A DNA stretch of 64,000 bases from Bacillota bacterium (GTDB lineage Bacteria > Bacillota > Clostridia > Tissierellales > MES13): NCBI GenBank assembly GCA_009711785.1, contig VENA01000040.1, positions 24,068 through 88,067 of the forward strand. The letters are read 5' to 3'. A program made the translations under genes and the position numbers. Shown in pieces: positions 18,679 to 28,227 of the stretch; the first letter of the stretch is position 1; each line of letters begins with the position of its first letter. The notes under the pieces were generated by a model. It had not been told where the DNA came from, did not search any database, and saw nothing but the letters and a program-made list of their open reading frames with translations.

Positions 18679-18700
18679 GCATCTTAAAGGTGCTTTTTTA
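18679..18700 (+). terminator. terminator after chemoreceptor gene
   Basis: GCATCT and AGGTGC arms (one G-U pair) around TAA, followed by TTTTTT. Confidence 0.75.
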
Positions 18701-18765
18701 TTTATAATTGAAATTATATAAATTTTTAAATATAATTTATATAAAAGAGTTTAAAGGATGGTATT

Positions 18766-20175
18766 ATGGAAAAAAAGAAATTCAAATTAATAATGCAAAA
18801 TATTTTGCACCATCTAGACGATGGAATTCATGTTATAGATAAAGGCGGAAAAACTATAATTTATAATGAAGCAATGGCTAAGTTAGAAGGGATAGAGAGA
18901 GAAAAAATATTAGGTAATCCTTTACTTAATATATTCCCAAGTTTAGATGAAGATTCTAGCACATTACTTACAGTTATGAAAACAGGAAGACCGTTAATAA
19001 ATAAGGTCCAAACTTATTTAAATTATAAAGGTGAAAAGATAACAACCATAAATACCACAGTTCCTTTATTTGAAGATGATATCAAATATGGTGCATTAGA
19101 AATAGCTAGAGATATAACTGATATTAAAGAATTATCAGAACAACTTGTAGATCTGCAACAGGAATTATTATCAGAAGATGATAATAATAGTGAAGACAGC
19201 AAGAAAAAAAAGTATACTTTTAAAAATATTATAGGAAATAGTAAAGAAATAAAAAGGGCATTAGATATAGCAAAAAAAGCATCAAATACTCCATCAAGTG
19301 TGTTAATATATGGTGAAACAGGAACAGGGAAAGAATTATTTGCACAAAGTATACATTATTGTGGATTTAGAAAGAATAAGCCCTTTGTTGCCCAAAATTG
19401 TGCAGCGCTCCCTGAGACTTTATTAGAGGGAATATTATTTGGAACTGTAAAGGGAGGATTTACAGGAGCTATAGATAGACCTGGACTTTTTGAACAAGCT
19501 AATAAGGGTACTTTATTATTAGATGAGATTAACTCTATGGGCTTAACTTTACAATCTAAACTTTTAAGAGTACTACAAGAAGGTTATATAAGAAGAGTAG
19601 GGGATACAAAGGAAATACCTGTTGATGTAAGAATAATAGCAACAACAAATGAATCCCCTAGAGAAGCTATAAAAAATGGTAGTTTAAGAAAGGATCTATT
19701 TTATAGATTAAGTGTTATAAATGTAGATATTCCATCATTAAAGGAAAGACAAGAGGATATAAGTTTACTATGTGATTATTTTATAAATAAATATAATAAA
19801 ATGTTAAATAAAAATATAACTGAAGTTTCACAAAGGGTATCTAAATTATTTAAAACCTATGATTGGCCAGGGAATGTAAGGGAATTTCAAAATGTTATTG
19901 AAGGTGCTATGAATTATGTTAAAAAAGAAGATAATATCATAAAAACTGAACACATTCCCTACTATATTAAGGATTATAAAGCTAATACTAACGATAAAAT
20001 AATTGAAAGAGTAGATTTAAATAATTCTTTACCGGAGATATTAACTAATATAGAAAAAAGGATAATATTATCTAAGTTAAAATCAGAGAATTTTAATATT
20101 TCAAAGGCAGCTAGAGAACTAAAAGTTAAAAGACAAACCCTTCAACATAAAATAAAAAAATATGATTTGAAATAA
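18766..20175 (+). CDS. RocR-like sigma-54-dependent transcriptional activator
   Basis: A 469-residue enhancer-binding protein. PAS sensor (about 10-125), AAA+ domain with Walker A GETGTGKE (183-190) and Walker B GTLLLDEINS, and a C-terminal Fis-type HTH (SKAARELKVKRQTLQHKIKK). The sigma-54 contact loop reads GGFTGA (230-235) in place of the usual GAFTGA, a form also seen in RocR-type arginine/ornithine regulators. It stands directly upstream of twin palindromes and a -24/-12 promoter, so it very probably activates the ornithine operon, perhaps in response to ornithine through its PAS domain. Confidence 0.88.
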   Translation: MEKKKFKLIMQNILHHLDDGIHVIDKGGKTIIYNEAMAKLEGIEREKILGNPLLNIFPSLDEDSSTLLTVMKTGRPLINKVQTYLNYKGEKITTINTTVPLFEDDIKYGALEIARDITDIKELSEQLVDLQQELLSEDDNNSEDSKKKKYTFKNIIGNSKEIKRALDIAKKASNTPSSVLIYGETGTGKELFAQSIHYCGFRKNKPFVAQNCAALPETLLEGILFGTVKGGFTGAIDRPGLFEQANKGTLLLDEINSMGLTLQSKLLRVLQEGYIRRVGDTKEIPVDVRIIATTNESPREAIKNGSLRKDLFYRLSVINVDIPSLKERQEDISLLCDYFINKYNKMLNKNITEVSQRVSKLFKTYDWPGNVREFQNVIEGAMNYVKKEDNIIKTEHIPYYIKDYKANTNDKIIERVDLNNSLPEILTNIEKRIILSKLKSENFNISKAARELKVKRQTLQHKIKKYDLK

Positions 20176-20176
20176 C

Positions 20177-20215
20177 TGCAAATTATTTTGCACAGAAACT
20201 GCAAATATATTTGCA
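20177..20215 (+). promoter_or_regulatory. twin palindromic activator sites upstream of ord
   Basis: TGCAAATTATTTTGCA (20177-20192) and TGCAAATATATTTGCA (20200-20215) are two near-identical 16-base palindromes with centres 23 bases apart. They begin 2 bases after the activator stop and lie about 100 bases before the sigma-54 promoter, the normal distance for an upstream activator sequence. The second, flanked by AAAC/GTTT and T's (to 20221), could also act as the terminator of the activator gene. Confidence 0.72.
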
Positions 20216-20299
20216 GTTTTTACTATTTATATAAGTATTATGATTTCATAAAATGTCTTTGATTGTTGAAATTAGTGGTATTAGTAAATTTATCTAAAC

Positions 20300-20317
20300 T
20301 TGGCAAGAAAATTGCAA
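20300..20317 (+). promoter_or_regulatory. sigma-54 (-24/-12) promoter of the ornithine operon
   Basis: TTGGCAAGAAAATTGCAA: the invariant GG (20302-20303) and GC (20314-20315) are exactly 10 bases apart, as RpoN requires. It is 49 bases ahead of the ord start. Confidence 0.88.
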
Positions 20318-20365
20318 TATATATTAAGTGAGATAAATTTTATATTATATTTTGGAGGTGCTCGT

Positions 20366-21412
20366 ATGGAAAAAGTTAAAGTTGTTATTTGGGGTTTTGG
20401 AGCTATGGGAAGTGGAATGGCGAAAATGCTTCTAAATAAAAAGGGAGTAGAAATAGTAGGAGTATGTGATAGAAATGAGGCTAGAGTAAATAAAAGTTTA
20501 TATGAAGTATTAGGGGTAGAAAGAAAGGATAGAAAAGAAGTTATAATTAATGATAATATAGACGAAGTTTTAACAGAGGGATGTTGTGATGTATGTTTAT
20601 GTGCAACAGACTCGTTTACAGAAAATGCTTTTCCTAGATTAAAACTTGCATTAGAAAGAAAGGTAAATGTAATATCTACAGCTGAAGAAATGGCTTATCC
20701 TCAAGCTAAGAATCCAGAACTTAGTAAAAAATTAGATATGCTAGCTAAGGAAAATGGAGTTTCTATATTAGGTACAGGAATAAATCCTGGTCTTATAATG
20801 GATTTATTAGTAGTTTGTCTTACTGGCTGTATGACTGATGTAGAACATATAGAAGCTGAAAGAGTAAATAGTTTATCCCCATTTGGACCAGCTGTTATGG
20901 AAGAACAGGGGGTAGGGATAACTAAAGAAGAGTTTAATAAAGGTGTTGAAGATGGAACATTAGCAGGTCATGTAGGCTTCCGTGAATCGATAAAAATGAT
21001 AGGAGATGCTATAGGATGGGATGTTGAAAAGTTTGAGCAACAAATGAAACCTATAGTAACAAGCGTAGATAGAAAATCACCATATGGCTTTGCAGCTAAA
21101 GGTAATGTGGCTGGAGTAAATATGACAGGACAAGGATATGTTGATGGAGATGCTAAAATAGATATGAAACATCCACAACAAATAGAACCAGAAATGGAAG
21201 GAACCCATACAGGGGACTATATAAGAATAAAAGGAACACCTGAAGTAAATATGTCTATAAAGCCAGAAGTAGAGGGTGGATTAGGTACAATAGCAATGTG
21301 TGTAAATATGATTCCTCAAGTTATAAATGCACAACCAGGTCTTAAAACAATGATAGATTTACCAGTACCAAGAGCTATAATGGGAGATATGAGAGAATTA
21401 ATAAAAGGGTAG
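20366..21412 (+). CDS. ord: 2,4-diaminopentanoate dehydrogenase
   Basis: A 348-residue NAD(P)-dependent dehydrogenase that oxidatively deaminates 2,4-diaminopentanoate to 2-amino-4-oxopentanoate in ornithine fermentation. The N-terminal Rossmann motif WGFGAMGSGMAKML and dihydrodipicolinate-reductase-like C-terminal part are visible. ATG 20366 follows GGAGGTG; an in-frame TTG at 20300 lies inside the sigma-54 promoter and cannot be the start. First gene of the operon; ortA follows after 8 bases. Confidence 0.92.
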   Translation: MEKVKVVIWGFGAMGSGMAKMLLNKKGVEIVGVCDRNEARVNKSLYEVLGVERKDRKEVIINDNIDEVLTEGCCDVCLCATDSFTENAFPRLKLALERKVNVISTAEEMAYPQAKNPELSKKLDMLAKENGVSILGTGINPGLIMDLLVVCLTGCMTDVEHIEAERVNSLSPFGPAVMEEQGVGITKEEFNKGVEDGTLAGHVGFRESIKMIGDAIGWDVEKFEQQMKPIVTSVDRKSPYGFAAKGNVAGVNMTGQGYVDGDAKIDMKHPQQIEPEMEGTHTGDYIRIKGTPEVNMSIKPEVEGGLGTIAMCVNMIPQVINAQPGLKTMIDLPVPRAIMGDMRELIKG

Positions 21413-21420
21413 GTGTAACT

Positions 21421-21735
21421 ATGAATATTTCTAAGAAAGGTGACTGGGTAAAGGTTTACAATGTTGTATTAAAGGAAGGTAAAAGGGCACCACAGGTTCC
21501 TGATGATACTAAAAAAGTACCACTTGAGATGTGGGTAAAAGGATTTTTATTAAATGAAAGTGCTAAAATAGGAGATATAGTTGAAATAGAAACATATATA
21601 GGTAGGAAAGTTAAAGGCGAGTTAGTCGAGATACAACCTAATTATACCCATAGTTATGGTAAGTATGTTAATGAATTAGCATACATAGGAAGACAACTAA
21701 GAGGTATTCTTGAAGGTGGTGAAATAAATGAGTAA
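21421..21735 (+). CDS. ortA: 2-amino-4-oxopentanoate thiolase, alpha subunit
   Basis: A 104-residue small subunit of the CoA- and PLP-dependent thiolase that cleaves 2-amino-4-oxopentanoate to acetyl-CoA and D-alanine. No catalytic motif is evident; assignment rests on size, sequence style (PDDTKKVPLEMWVKGFL) and position between ord and ortB as in Clostridium sticklandii. It overlaps ortB by 8 bases, typical for subunits made in equal amounts. Confidence 0.88.
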   Translation: MNISKKGDWVKVYNVVLKEGKRAPQVPDDTKKVPLEMWVKGFLLNESAKIGDIVEIETYIGRKVKGELVEIQPNYTHSYGKYVNELAYIGRQLRGILEGGEINE

Positions 21736-23146
21736 GGATATGAGCTATGAAGGAGTAATAAAAAGAAGAAATGAAATAATGAAAAAAGCAGTTAGAATAG
21801 ATTATGATGCCTTTGAGTCTGAGGGGATAGCCTTTGATTATGAAGAAATGATGAGAAAAACAGGTTATAGCCTTCAAGAGATTCAAAAAATACAAGGAAG
21901 AACTGGAGTTGGCAATACTCCTGTATATGAGTTAAGAAACTTAACTAAGTTAGCAAGGAAGTTTGCCCCTAAGGGAAAGGGAGCAAGAATTTTTGTTAAA
22001 GACGAAGCTAGTAATCCTTCAGGAAGTTTTAAAGCAAGAAGGGCTGCAACAGCAGTTTATCATGCTAAAAAACTAGGATATAAAGGAGTTATCGCGGCGA
22101 CAAGTGGTAATTACGGTGCAGCTGTTGCTAGCCAAGCTGCTATGGCAGGGTTAAAATGTATAATTGTTCAAGAGTGTTATGATTCAAGAAAAGTAGGACA
22201 GCCTGAAATAATAGAAAAAGCAAGAAAATGTGAAGCTTATGGAGCTGAAGTTGTACAGTTAACAGTAGGTCCTGAATTATTTTATACATTTTTAAAATTA
22301 TTAGAAGAAACAGGGTATTTTAATGCTTCACTTTATACTCCCTTTGGAATAGCAGGAGTGGAAACCTTAGGTTATGAAATTGCTATGGAATTTAGGGAAA
22401 GAGAAGGTAAAGATCCTGATGTAGTGGTTGCGACTAATGCAGGTGGAGGTAATCTAACAGGTACAGCTAGGGGATTAATAAAGGCAGGTGCCGATGATGT
22501 TAAGGTAATAGGTGCTAGTGTTGATCTTAAAGGATTACATATGGCAAGTGATACTCAATTTAATAAAAAATCATTTACAACAGGTCATACAGGATTTGGA
22601 ATGCCCTTTGCCACATGGCCTGATAGATCAGATGTACCAAGATCTGCTGCTAGAGCACTAAGATATATGGATAAATATTATACTGTAACTCAAGGAGAGG
22701 TTTTCTACATTACAGAAGCCTTAGCCCAAGTTGAAGGTCTTGAGAGAGGTCCAGCAGGAAATACTTCCTTAACAGCTGCTTTTTCACTAGCTCAAACCCT
22801 TGATGAAGATAAAACTATAGTTGTTCAAGAAACTGAATATACAGGAGCAGGAAAACATATACAACCTCAATTATCCTTTGCAAAGGATAATGGTATAGAA
22901 ATTTTAGTAGGAGATCCAAAAGATCAAGTACCAGGTGAGAATATAATTTTACCTAAACACCCGGAATTAATAGAAGCTAAGGAAATTAATTTAAATAAAT
23001 TAAGAAAATCATATATTAAAAACGCAATAAAACATAACAGAGATAAAGATATAACTAAAAAAGATTTAGAATTTTTAGCCGTGGAGACAAAAACTGATAT
23101 TGAATTTGTAAAAGATATATTAAATGAACTAGACGTTAAATATTAA
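21728..23146 (+). CDS. ortB: 2-amino-4-oxopentanoate thiolase, beta subunit
   Basis: A 472-residue PLP-fold-type-II protein (threonine synthase/diaminopropionate ammonia-lyase-like). Lys102 in SNPSGSFKARR is the expected PLP Schiff-base residue, and the glycine loop NAGGGNLTG holds the phosphate. With OrtA it cleaves 2-amino-4-oxopentanoate with CoA. The start overlaps ortA; the oraS start follows 16 bases after the stop. Confidence 0.92.
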   Translation: MSKDMSYEGVIKRRNEIMKKAVRIDYDAFESEGIAFDYEEMMRKTGYSLQEIQKIQGRTGVGNTPVYELRNLTKLARKFAPKGKGARIFVKDEASNPSGSFKARRAATAVYHAKKLGYKGVIAATSGNYGAAVASQAAMAGLKCIIVQECYDSRKVGQPEIIEKARKCEAYGAEVVQLTVGPELFYTFLKLLEETGYFNASLYTPFGIAGVETLGYEIAMEFREREGKDPDVVVATNAGGGNLTGTARGLIKAGADDVKVIGASVDLKGLHMASDTQFNKKSFTTGHTGFGMPFATWPDRSDVPRSAARALRYMDKYYTVTQGEVFYITEALAQVEGLERGPAGNTSLTAAFSLAQTLDEDKTIVVQETEYTGAGKHIQPQLSFAKDNGIEILVGDPKDQVPGENIILPKHPELIEAKEINLNKLRKSYIKNAIKHNRDKDITKKDLEFLAVETKTDIEFVKDILNELDVKY

Positions 23147-23162
23147 TAGGAGGTGCTTTAAA

Positions 23163-23525
23163 TTGAAAAGAAATGATGATTTTGAAATTAGAAGACAACA
23201 CCTTAAGAATTTATCAGAGGGTGAATTAGAACAAAAGTTTTGGGAATTAGCAGAAAAAATAGTTGATCCTATGGTTGATTTAGGAAAGAAGAACACTACA
23301 CCATCAATTGAAAGGTCAGTATTATTAAGAATGGGTTTTTCAAGTACTGAATCTAAAGAGATAGTACAGAAGGTAATAGATAGAAATCTAATAGGTAAGG
23401 GTGCAGGGCATGTTGTATATAGAGCTGCTAAGGATAATAATCTTACTGTTAGAGATGCAGGACTTAAGTTAATTGAAGGTGAGTTATGGGACACGGTAGA
23501 AAAAGTATTTGGAGGTGAAAAATAA
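23163..23525 (+). CDS. oraS: D-ornithine 4,5-aminomutase, small subunit
   Basis: The 120-residue S subunit of the adenosylcobalamin- and PLP-dependent D-ornithine aminomutase, which moves the terminal amino group to give 2,4-diaminopentanoate. It has the KRNDDFEIRRQHL head and GKGAGHVVYRAA segment of the family. TTG at 23163 is the start, with AGGAGGTG 9 bases upstream. It overlaps oraE by 1 base. Confidence 0.92.
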   Translation: MKRNDDFEIRRQHLKNLSEGELEQKFWELAEKIVDPMVDLGKKNTTPSIERSVLLRMGFSSTESKEIVQKVIDRNLIGKGAGHVVYRAAKDNNLTVRDAGLKLIEGELWDTVEKVFGGEK

Positions 23526-25741
23526 TGGATATTAAACCAAATGAAAGACTTAATATAGAAAAATTACTTGAAAATTTAGAAGATTATAGACCTAGAAGAC
23601 GTGGATGGCATTGGAGAGAAGGAGCAGGAGAAAAAAGAAAAATAGGTAAATTTGAGTATTATGATACTAGTGAGAATTTAACACAAAGTACTCCTTTACC
23701 AGCAGCTCATTATTTTGATGATATAGATCCACAACCTTCAAATATAATAACTACAGAAATAGCATCAGGAAGATTTGAAGATGACATAAGAAGAATGAGA
23801 ATGGCAGCTTGGCATGGTGCTGACCATTTAATGGTTATAAGAACAGCAGGACAAAGTCATATGGATGGATTAATAGAAGGAACTCCTCAAGGAATAGGTG
23901 GAATACCTATAACTAGAAAACAGGTAAGAGCCCAAAGAAAGGCTTTAGATATAATAGAAGATGAAGTTGGTCGCCCGATAAATTATCACTCATATGTAAG
24001 TGGTGTAGCAGGTCCTGAAATTGCCGTTATGTTTGCTGAAGAAGGGGTAAATGGAGCGCATCAAGATCCTCAATATAATGTTTTATATAGAAACATAAAT
24101 ATGGTAAGAAGCTTTGTAGATGCAGCTAATGCTAAAAAAGTAATGGCATGGGCTGATATGGCTCAGATAGATGGAGCACATAATGCTAATGCTACAGCAA
24201 GGGAAGCATGGAAAGTTATGCCAGAGTTAATGGTACAACACGGAATAAATTCAATATTTTCTGCAAAATGTGGTGTAAAAAAAGAAAATATATGTTTATC
24301 AACTGTACCTCCAACAGCACCACCAGCACCTTGTATGAGATTGGATTTACCCTATGCAGTTGCATTAAGGGAATTATTTGAAGACTATAAAATGAGAGCT
24401 CAACAAAATACTAAATATATGGGTTCTTCAACAAGGGAAGCTACAGTTACCCATACATTGAATCTTTTAATATCAAAACTTACAAGAGCTGAGATACAAT
24501 CAACTATTACACCAGATGAAGGTAGAAATGTGCCTTGGCATATATATAATATAGAAGGTACTGATACAGCTAAACAAGCCCTTGTAGGAATGGATGGGCT
24601 AACTGAAATGGTTGAAATTAAAAGAGACCATGGTGAATTAGCTGATAAAGTTAGAGAACTTAAGGAAAGAGCAGTCCTATTTATGGAAGAAATAATAGAA
24701 TCAGGAGGATATTTCCAAGCAGTAGAAGATGGATTTTTTGTTGATTCAGGATTATATCCAGAAAGAAATGGAGATGGAATCGCAAGAAAGATAAATGGTG
24801 GAATAGGAGCAGGTTCTGTATATGAAAGAGATGAAGATTACTTAGCTCCAGTTACAGCTTTCTTTGGATATAATAATGTAGAGCAATATGATGAAAGTTT
24901 AGTTAATGATCCTTCTAAATTGATAGATGGATGTACATTTGAAAAACCTGATAAAATAATTTATATAGATGAACTAGATGAAAATGATAATGTTCATGTA
25001 CGTTTAGAAGAGACTAAAGAATTAAGAGAAAGTTCAAAAATTAAGCCTGAGATGGAATGGAAGGGAGATGGAATAGTACAAACAACTATATGCCTTCCAG
25101 TAGAAGCTAGGGTAGCTGAATTTGCTGCAATCGAAATCGCTAAAAAAATGGGGTTAAAAGAAGTCGAAGTAATACACAAAGAAGTTATGCAAGAAGCAGA
25201 AGGTACAAGGGTTGAATTCAAAGGAAAAGTACCATTTAATATAGATACAGATGACCTTGTAATACCTCCAAAGCCAGAAGTAATGTCTGATGATGAAATA
25301 AGAAATGATATAGAACAAAAGCCTATGAAAATAGTTGCTGGTACTGTAGGGGAAGATGAACACTCTGTTGGATTAAGAGAAATCATTGATATTAAACACG
25401 GTGGTATTGAAAAATACGGTATAGATTGTCATTACCTTGGAACTTCAGTACCTGTTGAAAAATTAGTTGATGCTGCGATTGAAACCAATGCAGATGCAAT
25501 ATTAGCATCTACTATTATAAGTCACGATGATATACATTATAAGAATATGAAAAATATCCATGAACTTTGTATCGAAAAAGGTATAAGAGATAAGATTATT
25601 ATAACGGCAGGAGGTACTCAAGTAACTCCTGAATTAGCAGAGAAAAATGGTGTAGATAAAGGATTTGGTAGAGGTACAAAGGGAATCCATGTAGCAACCT
25701 TCTTAGTTAAGAAAAGAAGGGAAATGGAAAATGAAGGTTAA
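23525..25741 (+). CDS. oraE: D-ornithine 4,5-aminomutase, large subunit
   Basis: A 738-residue catalytic subunit. An N-terminal TIM-barrel part carries the PLP and substrate site; the C-terminal Rossmann part binds cobalamin through the DxHxxG motif DEHSVG with His613. Lys624, eleven residues after that His in DIKHGG, corresponds to the Lys that holds PLP in the known enzyme (spacing His618/Lys629 in C. sticklandii). Both cofactor residues are intact, so the enzyme should work. Tight overlap with oraS and a 11-base overlap with the next gene show one operon. Confidence 0.95.
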   Translation: MDIKPNERLNIEKLLENLEDYRPRRRGWHWREGAGEKRKIGKFEYYDTSENLTQSTPLPAAHYFDDIDPQPSNIITTEIASGRFEDDIRRMRMAAWHGADHLMVIRTAGQSHMDGLIEGTPQGIGGIPITRKQVRAQRKALDIIEDEVGRPINYHSYVSGVAGPEIAVMFAEEGVNGAHQDPQYNVLYRNINMVRSFVDAANAKKVMAWADMAQIDGAHNANATAREAWKVMPELMVQHGINSIFSAKCGVKKENICLSTVPPTAPPAPCMRLDLPYAVALRELFEDYKMRAQQNTKYMGSSTREATVTHTLNLLISKLTRAEIQSTITPDEGRNVPWHIYNIEGTDTAKQALVGMDGLTEMVEIKRDHGELADKVRELKERAVLFMEEIIESGGYFQAVEDGFFVDSGLYPERNGDGIARKINGGIGAGSVYERDEDYLAPVTAFFGYNNVEQYDESLVNDPSKLIDGCTFEKPDKIIYIDELDENDNVHVRLEETKELRESSKIKPEMEWKGDGIVQTTICLPVEARVAEFAAIEIAKKMGLKEVEVIHKEVMQEAEGTRVEFKGKVPFNIDTDDLVIPPKPEVMSDDEIRNDIEQKPMKIVAGTVGEDEHSVGLREIIDIKHGGIEKYGIDCHYLGTSVPVEKLVDAAIETNADAILASTIISHDDIHYKNMKNIHELCIEKGIRDKIIITAGGTQVTPELAEKNGVDKGFGRGTKGIHVATFLVKKRREMENEG

Positions 25742-27098
25742 TGTTTTAGTTGCAGAAATAGGAAGTACAACTACAGTAGTTAATGCATTTGATAATATTA
25801 AAAGTAATAAGCCAAAATTCATCGGACAAGGACAGGCACCAACGTCTGTTCTTGAAGGTGATGTAAATATAGGATTAAAACAAGCTATAGATGATTTAAG
25901 AAAAAAACTTAATGAAGATACTTTAGAATATGATGATTTACTGGCAACTAGTAGCGCTGCAGGAGGTTTAAAGATGACTGTCCATGGTCTTGTATATGAT
26001 ATGACAGTTAGAGCTGCTAAAGAAGCTGCATTAGGTGCTGGAGCTAATATTCATAAAATAACTTCTGGTAGATTACGTAGGACTGATATTAAAAAAATTA
26101 AAGAGATTAAACCTAATATTATATTATTAGCTGGTGGAGTAGATTATGGTGAAAGGGATACAGCGATATATAATGCAGAACTTATAGCAAATCTTAACTT
26201 AAATATACCTGTTATATATGCTGGTAATATAGAAAACCAAGAAGAAATTAAAATAATATTTGAAGATACATTAACAAAACTTTACTTAGTTGATAATGTT
26301 TATCCCAAAATCGATGATTTAAATATTGAACCGACAAGAAAAGTAATACAGGAAGTTTTTGAAGAACATATAATACATGCACCGGGAATGGAGAAAGTTA
26401 AAGAAGTAGTTAATGGACCGATTATGCCTACTCCAGGGGCAGTAATGACAGCTTCTAAGCTATTAAAAGAAGAAATAGGGGATGTAATGACTTTAGATGT
26501 AGGAGGAGCAACTACTGATGTTCATTCAGTTACAGAAGGTAGTGAAGAATTTAATAGAATCCTAATTAGTCCAGAGCCAATAGCAAAACGAACTGTAGAG
26601 GGAGATTTAGGGGTATTTGTTAATATGAAAAATATCGTTAATAGAATAGGGGAAGAAAAATTAAGTGAAAGGATGAATATATCTAAAGAAGAATTAAATA
26701 ATATTATCCTTAATCACAAACCTATTCCATTAACAGATAAAGAAAAGAAATTTGTAGAAGAATTGACAGATGAAGCTGTAATTACAGCAGTTAGAAGACA
26801 TGCAGGCCATTTTAGAAATCTATATGGTCCAGGGGGAAAGAAAACAGTAGCGGAAGGTAAAGATTTAACTAAAATAGAATATATAATTGCAACAGGTGGA
26901 GCTCTTACTAGATTACCTGAAAGGGTTAATATATTAAAACAAATAGCAAAAAATAATAAGGGAAATGAATTATTCCCAAATAAAAATGCATCTATTTTAA
27001 TAGATAATTATTATATAATGGCATCTTTAGGAGTCTTATCTAAAAAGTATCCTAATGGAGCAATTAAACTATTAAAGGAAAGTTTAAACATCAATTAA
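25731..27098 (+). CDS. MutL-like (glutamate mutase L family) putative aminomutase reactivase
   Basis: A 455-residue ASKHA-fold ATPase-like protein annotated in relatives as glutamate mutase L. Visible are an N-terminal phosphate-1-type motif AEIGSTTTVVNAF, a central LDVGGATTDVHS and a C-terminal ATGGALTRL, the usual actin-fold nucleotide motifs. Members probably reactivate or maintain B12-dependent mutases; co-location with oraE supports this for OraSE. The ATG at 25731 lies inside the end of oraE. A hairpin follows the stop. Confidence 0.85.
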   Translation: MKVNVLVAEIGSTTTVVNAFDNIKSNKPKFIGQGQAPTSVLEGDVNIGLKQAIDDLRKKLNEDTLEYDDLLATSSAAGGLKMTVHGLVYDMTVRAAKEAALGAGANIHKITSGRLRRTDIKKIKEIKPNIILLAGGVDYGERDTAIYNAELIANLNLNIPVIYAGNIENQEEIKIIFEDTLTKLYLVDNVYPKIDDLNIEPTRKVIQEVFEEHIIHAPGMEKVKEVVNGPIMPTPGAVMTASKLLKEEIGDVMTLDVGGATTDVHSVTEGSEEFNRILISPEPIAKRTVEGDLGVFVNMKNIVNRIGEEKLSERMNISKEELNNIILNHKPIPLTDKEKKFVEELTDEAVITAVRRHAGHFRNLYGPGGKKTVAEGKDLTKIEYIIATGGALTRLPERVNILKQIAKNNKGNELFPNKNASILIDNYYIMASLGVLSKKYPNGAIKLLKESLNIN

Positions 27099-27129
27099 AA
27101 GCCCAACATAAAGTTGGGCTTATTATTTA
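27099..27129 (+). terminator. hairpin between the mutL-like gene and orr
   Basis: AAGCCCAAC (27099-27107) pairs with GTTGGGCTT (27113-27121), then ATTATTT. The T-run is interrupted, so it may only reduce read-through to orr. Confidence 0.7.
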
Positions 27130-27148
27130 AATAGAAAGGAAGATTAAT

Positions 27149-28216
27149 ATGTCTTATCCAAGAGTAGAAATAAATACTAATAAAATAAAGCATAACACTT
27201 CAAAGTTAGTAACTTTATGTAACGAAGAAGATATTTCAGTAGCAGGTGTAACAAAGGTCTTTTGTGCATACTGTGATGTTGTAGATGCAATGATAGAGGG
27301 TGGAGTTAAATTTTTAGCAGATTCAAGGATAGAAAATATTAAAAAATACAAAGATAAGGAAGTGCCTAAACTTCTATTAAGACTACCTATGTTAAGTCAA
27401 GTTACTGAGGTAGTAAAATATGCAGATATATCCCTAAACTCTGAAATAGAAACTATAAAAGCACTTTCAAAAGAAGCACTAAATAATAATAAAACACATA
27501 AAATAATATTAATGATCGACCTAGGAGATTTAAGGGAAGGTATTTTAAAGGAAGAAGAAATTTTTAAAACAGTTGAATTAATAACTAAATTAGAGGGTAT
27601 AAAATTAATAGGTTTAGGGACTAACTTAACTTGTTATGGGGGTATAATACCTAAGAAAAATAATTTATATAAACTAATTGATATAAAAAGTAGCTTAGAA
27701 AATAAGTATAATCTAGATTTAGAAATAATTTCAGGTGGAAACTCTAGTAGTCTCCATTTAGTAAAAACAAAAGAAATTCCTAAGGGAATAAATCAGTTAA
27801 GACTTGGGGAATCAATTATTTTAGGTAGAGAAACTGCCTTTGGAGAAAGACTTAAAGATACCTACGATGATGCTTTTAAGTTAGCTGTAGAAATTATTGA
27901 AATAAAAGAAAAGCCATCTATCCCTATAGGAGAGATAGGAATGGATGCATTTGGAAATAAACCAACATTTGAAGATAAAGGAATTAGAAAAAGAGCTTTA
28001 TGTGGTATTGGAAAACAAGATATTGATGTATCTGATATAATACCAGATGATAAGAATATATCAATATTAGGAGGTAGTAGTGACCATTTAATATTAGATA
28101 TTACTGATGTAGATGAAAATCTTAAAATAGGAGATAAGATTTATTTTAAATTAACATATGGAGGTATTCTAAAGGCTATGACTTCTGAATATGTTAATAA
28201 AAAGACCGTTAGATAG
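27149..28216 (+). CDS. orr: ornithine racemase
   Basis: A 355-residue PLP enzyme of the alanine racemase N-terminal family. It makes D-ornithine, the substrate of OraSE, from L-ornithine. Lys36 in AGVTKVFCAY is the expected PLP lysine; the glycine loop ISGGNSSS binds phosphate. ATG follows GAAAGGAAG. It lies just after the ora operon and supplies its substrate, so the pathway from L-ornithine is complete within the window. Confidence 0.92.
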   Translation: MSYPRVEINTNKIKHNTSKLVTLCNEEDISVAGVTKVFCAYCDVVDAMIEGGVKFLADSRIENIKKYKDKEVPKLLLRLPMLSQVTEVVKYADISLNSEIETIKALSKEALNNNKTHKIILMIDLGDLREGILKEEEIFKTVELITKLEGIKLIGLGTNLTCYGGIIPKKNNLYKLIDIKSSLENKYNLDLEIISGGNSSSLHLVKTKEIPKGINQLRLGESIILGRETAFGERLKDTYDDAFKLAVEIIEIKEKPSIPIGEIGMDAFGNKPTFEDKGIRKRALCGIGKQDIDVSDIIPDDKNISILGGSSDHLILDITDVDENLKIGDKIYFKLTYGGILKAMTSEYVNKKTVR

Positions 28217-28227
28217 GAGGAAGATAA

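Noticed and set aside
23129..23494. 121-codon open frame antisense to oraS
   Set aside because: Covers exactly the well-supported oraS gene on the other strand; no initiation signal.
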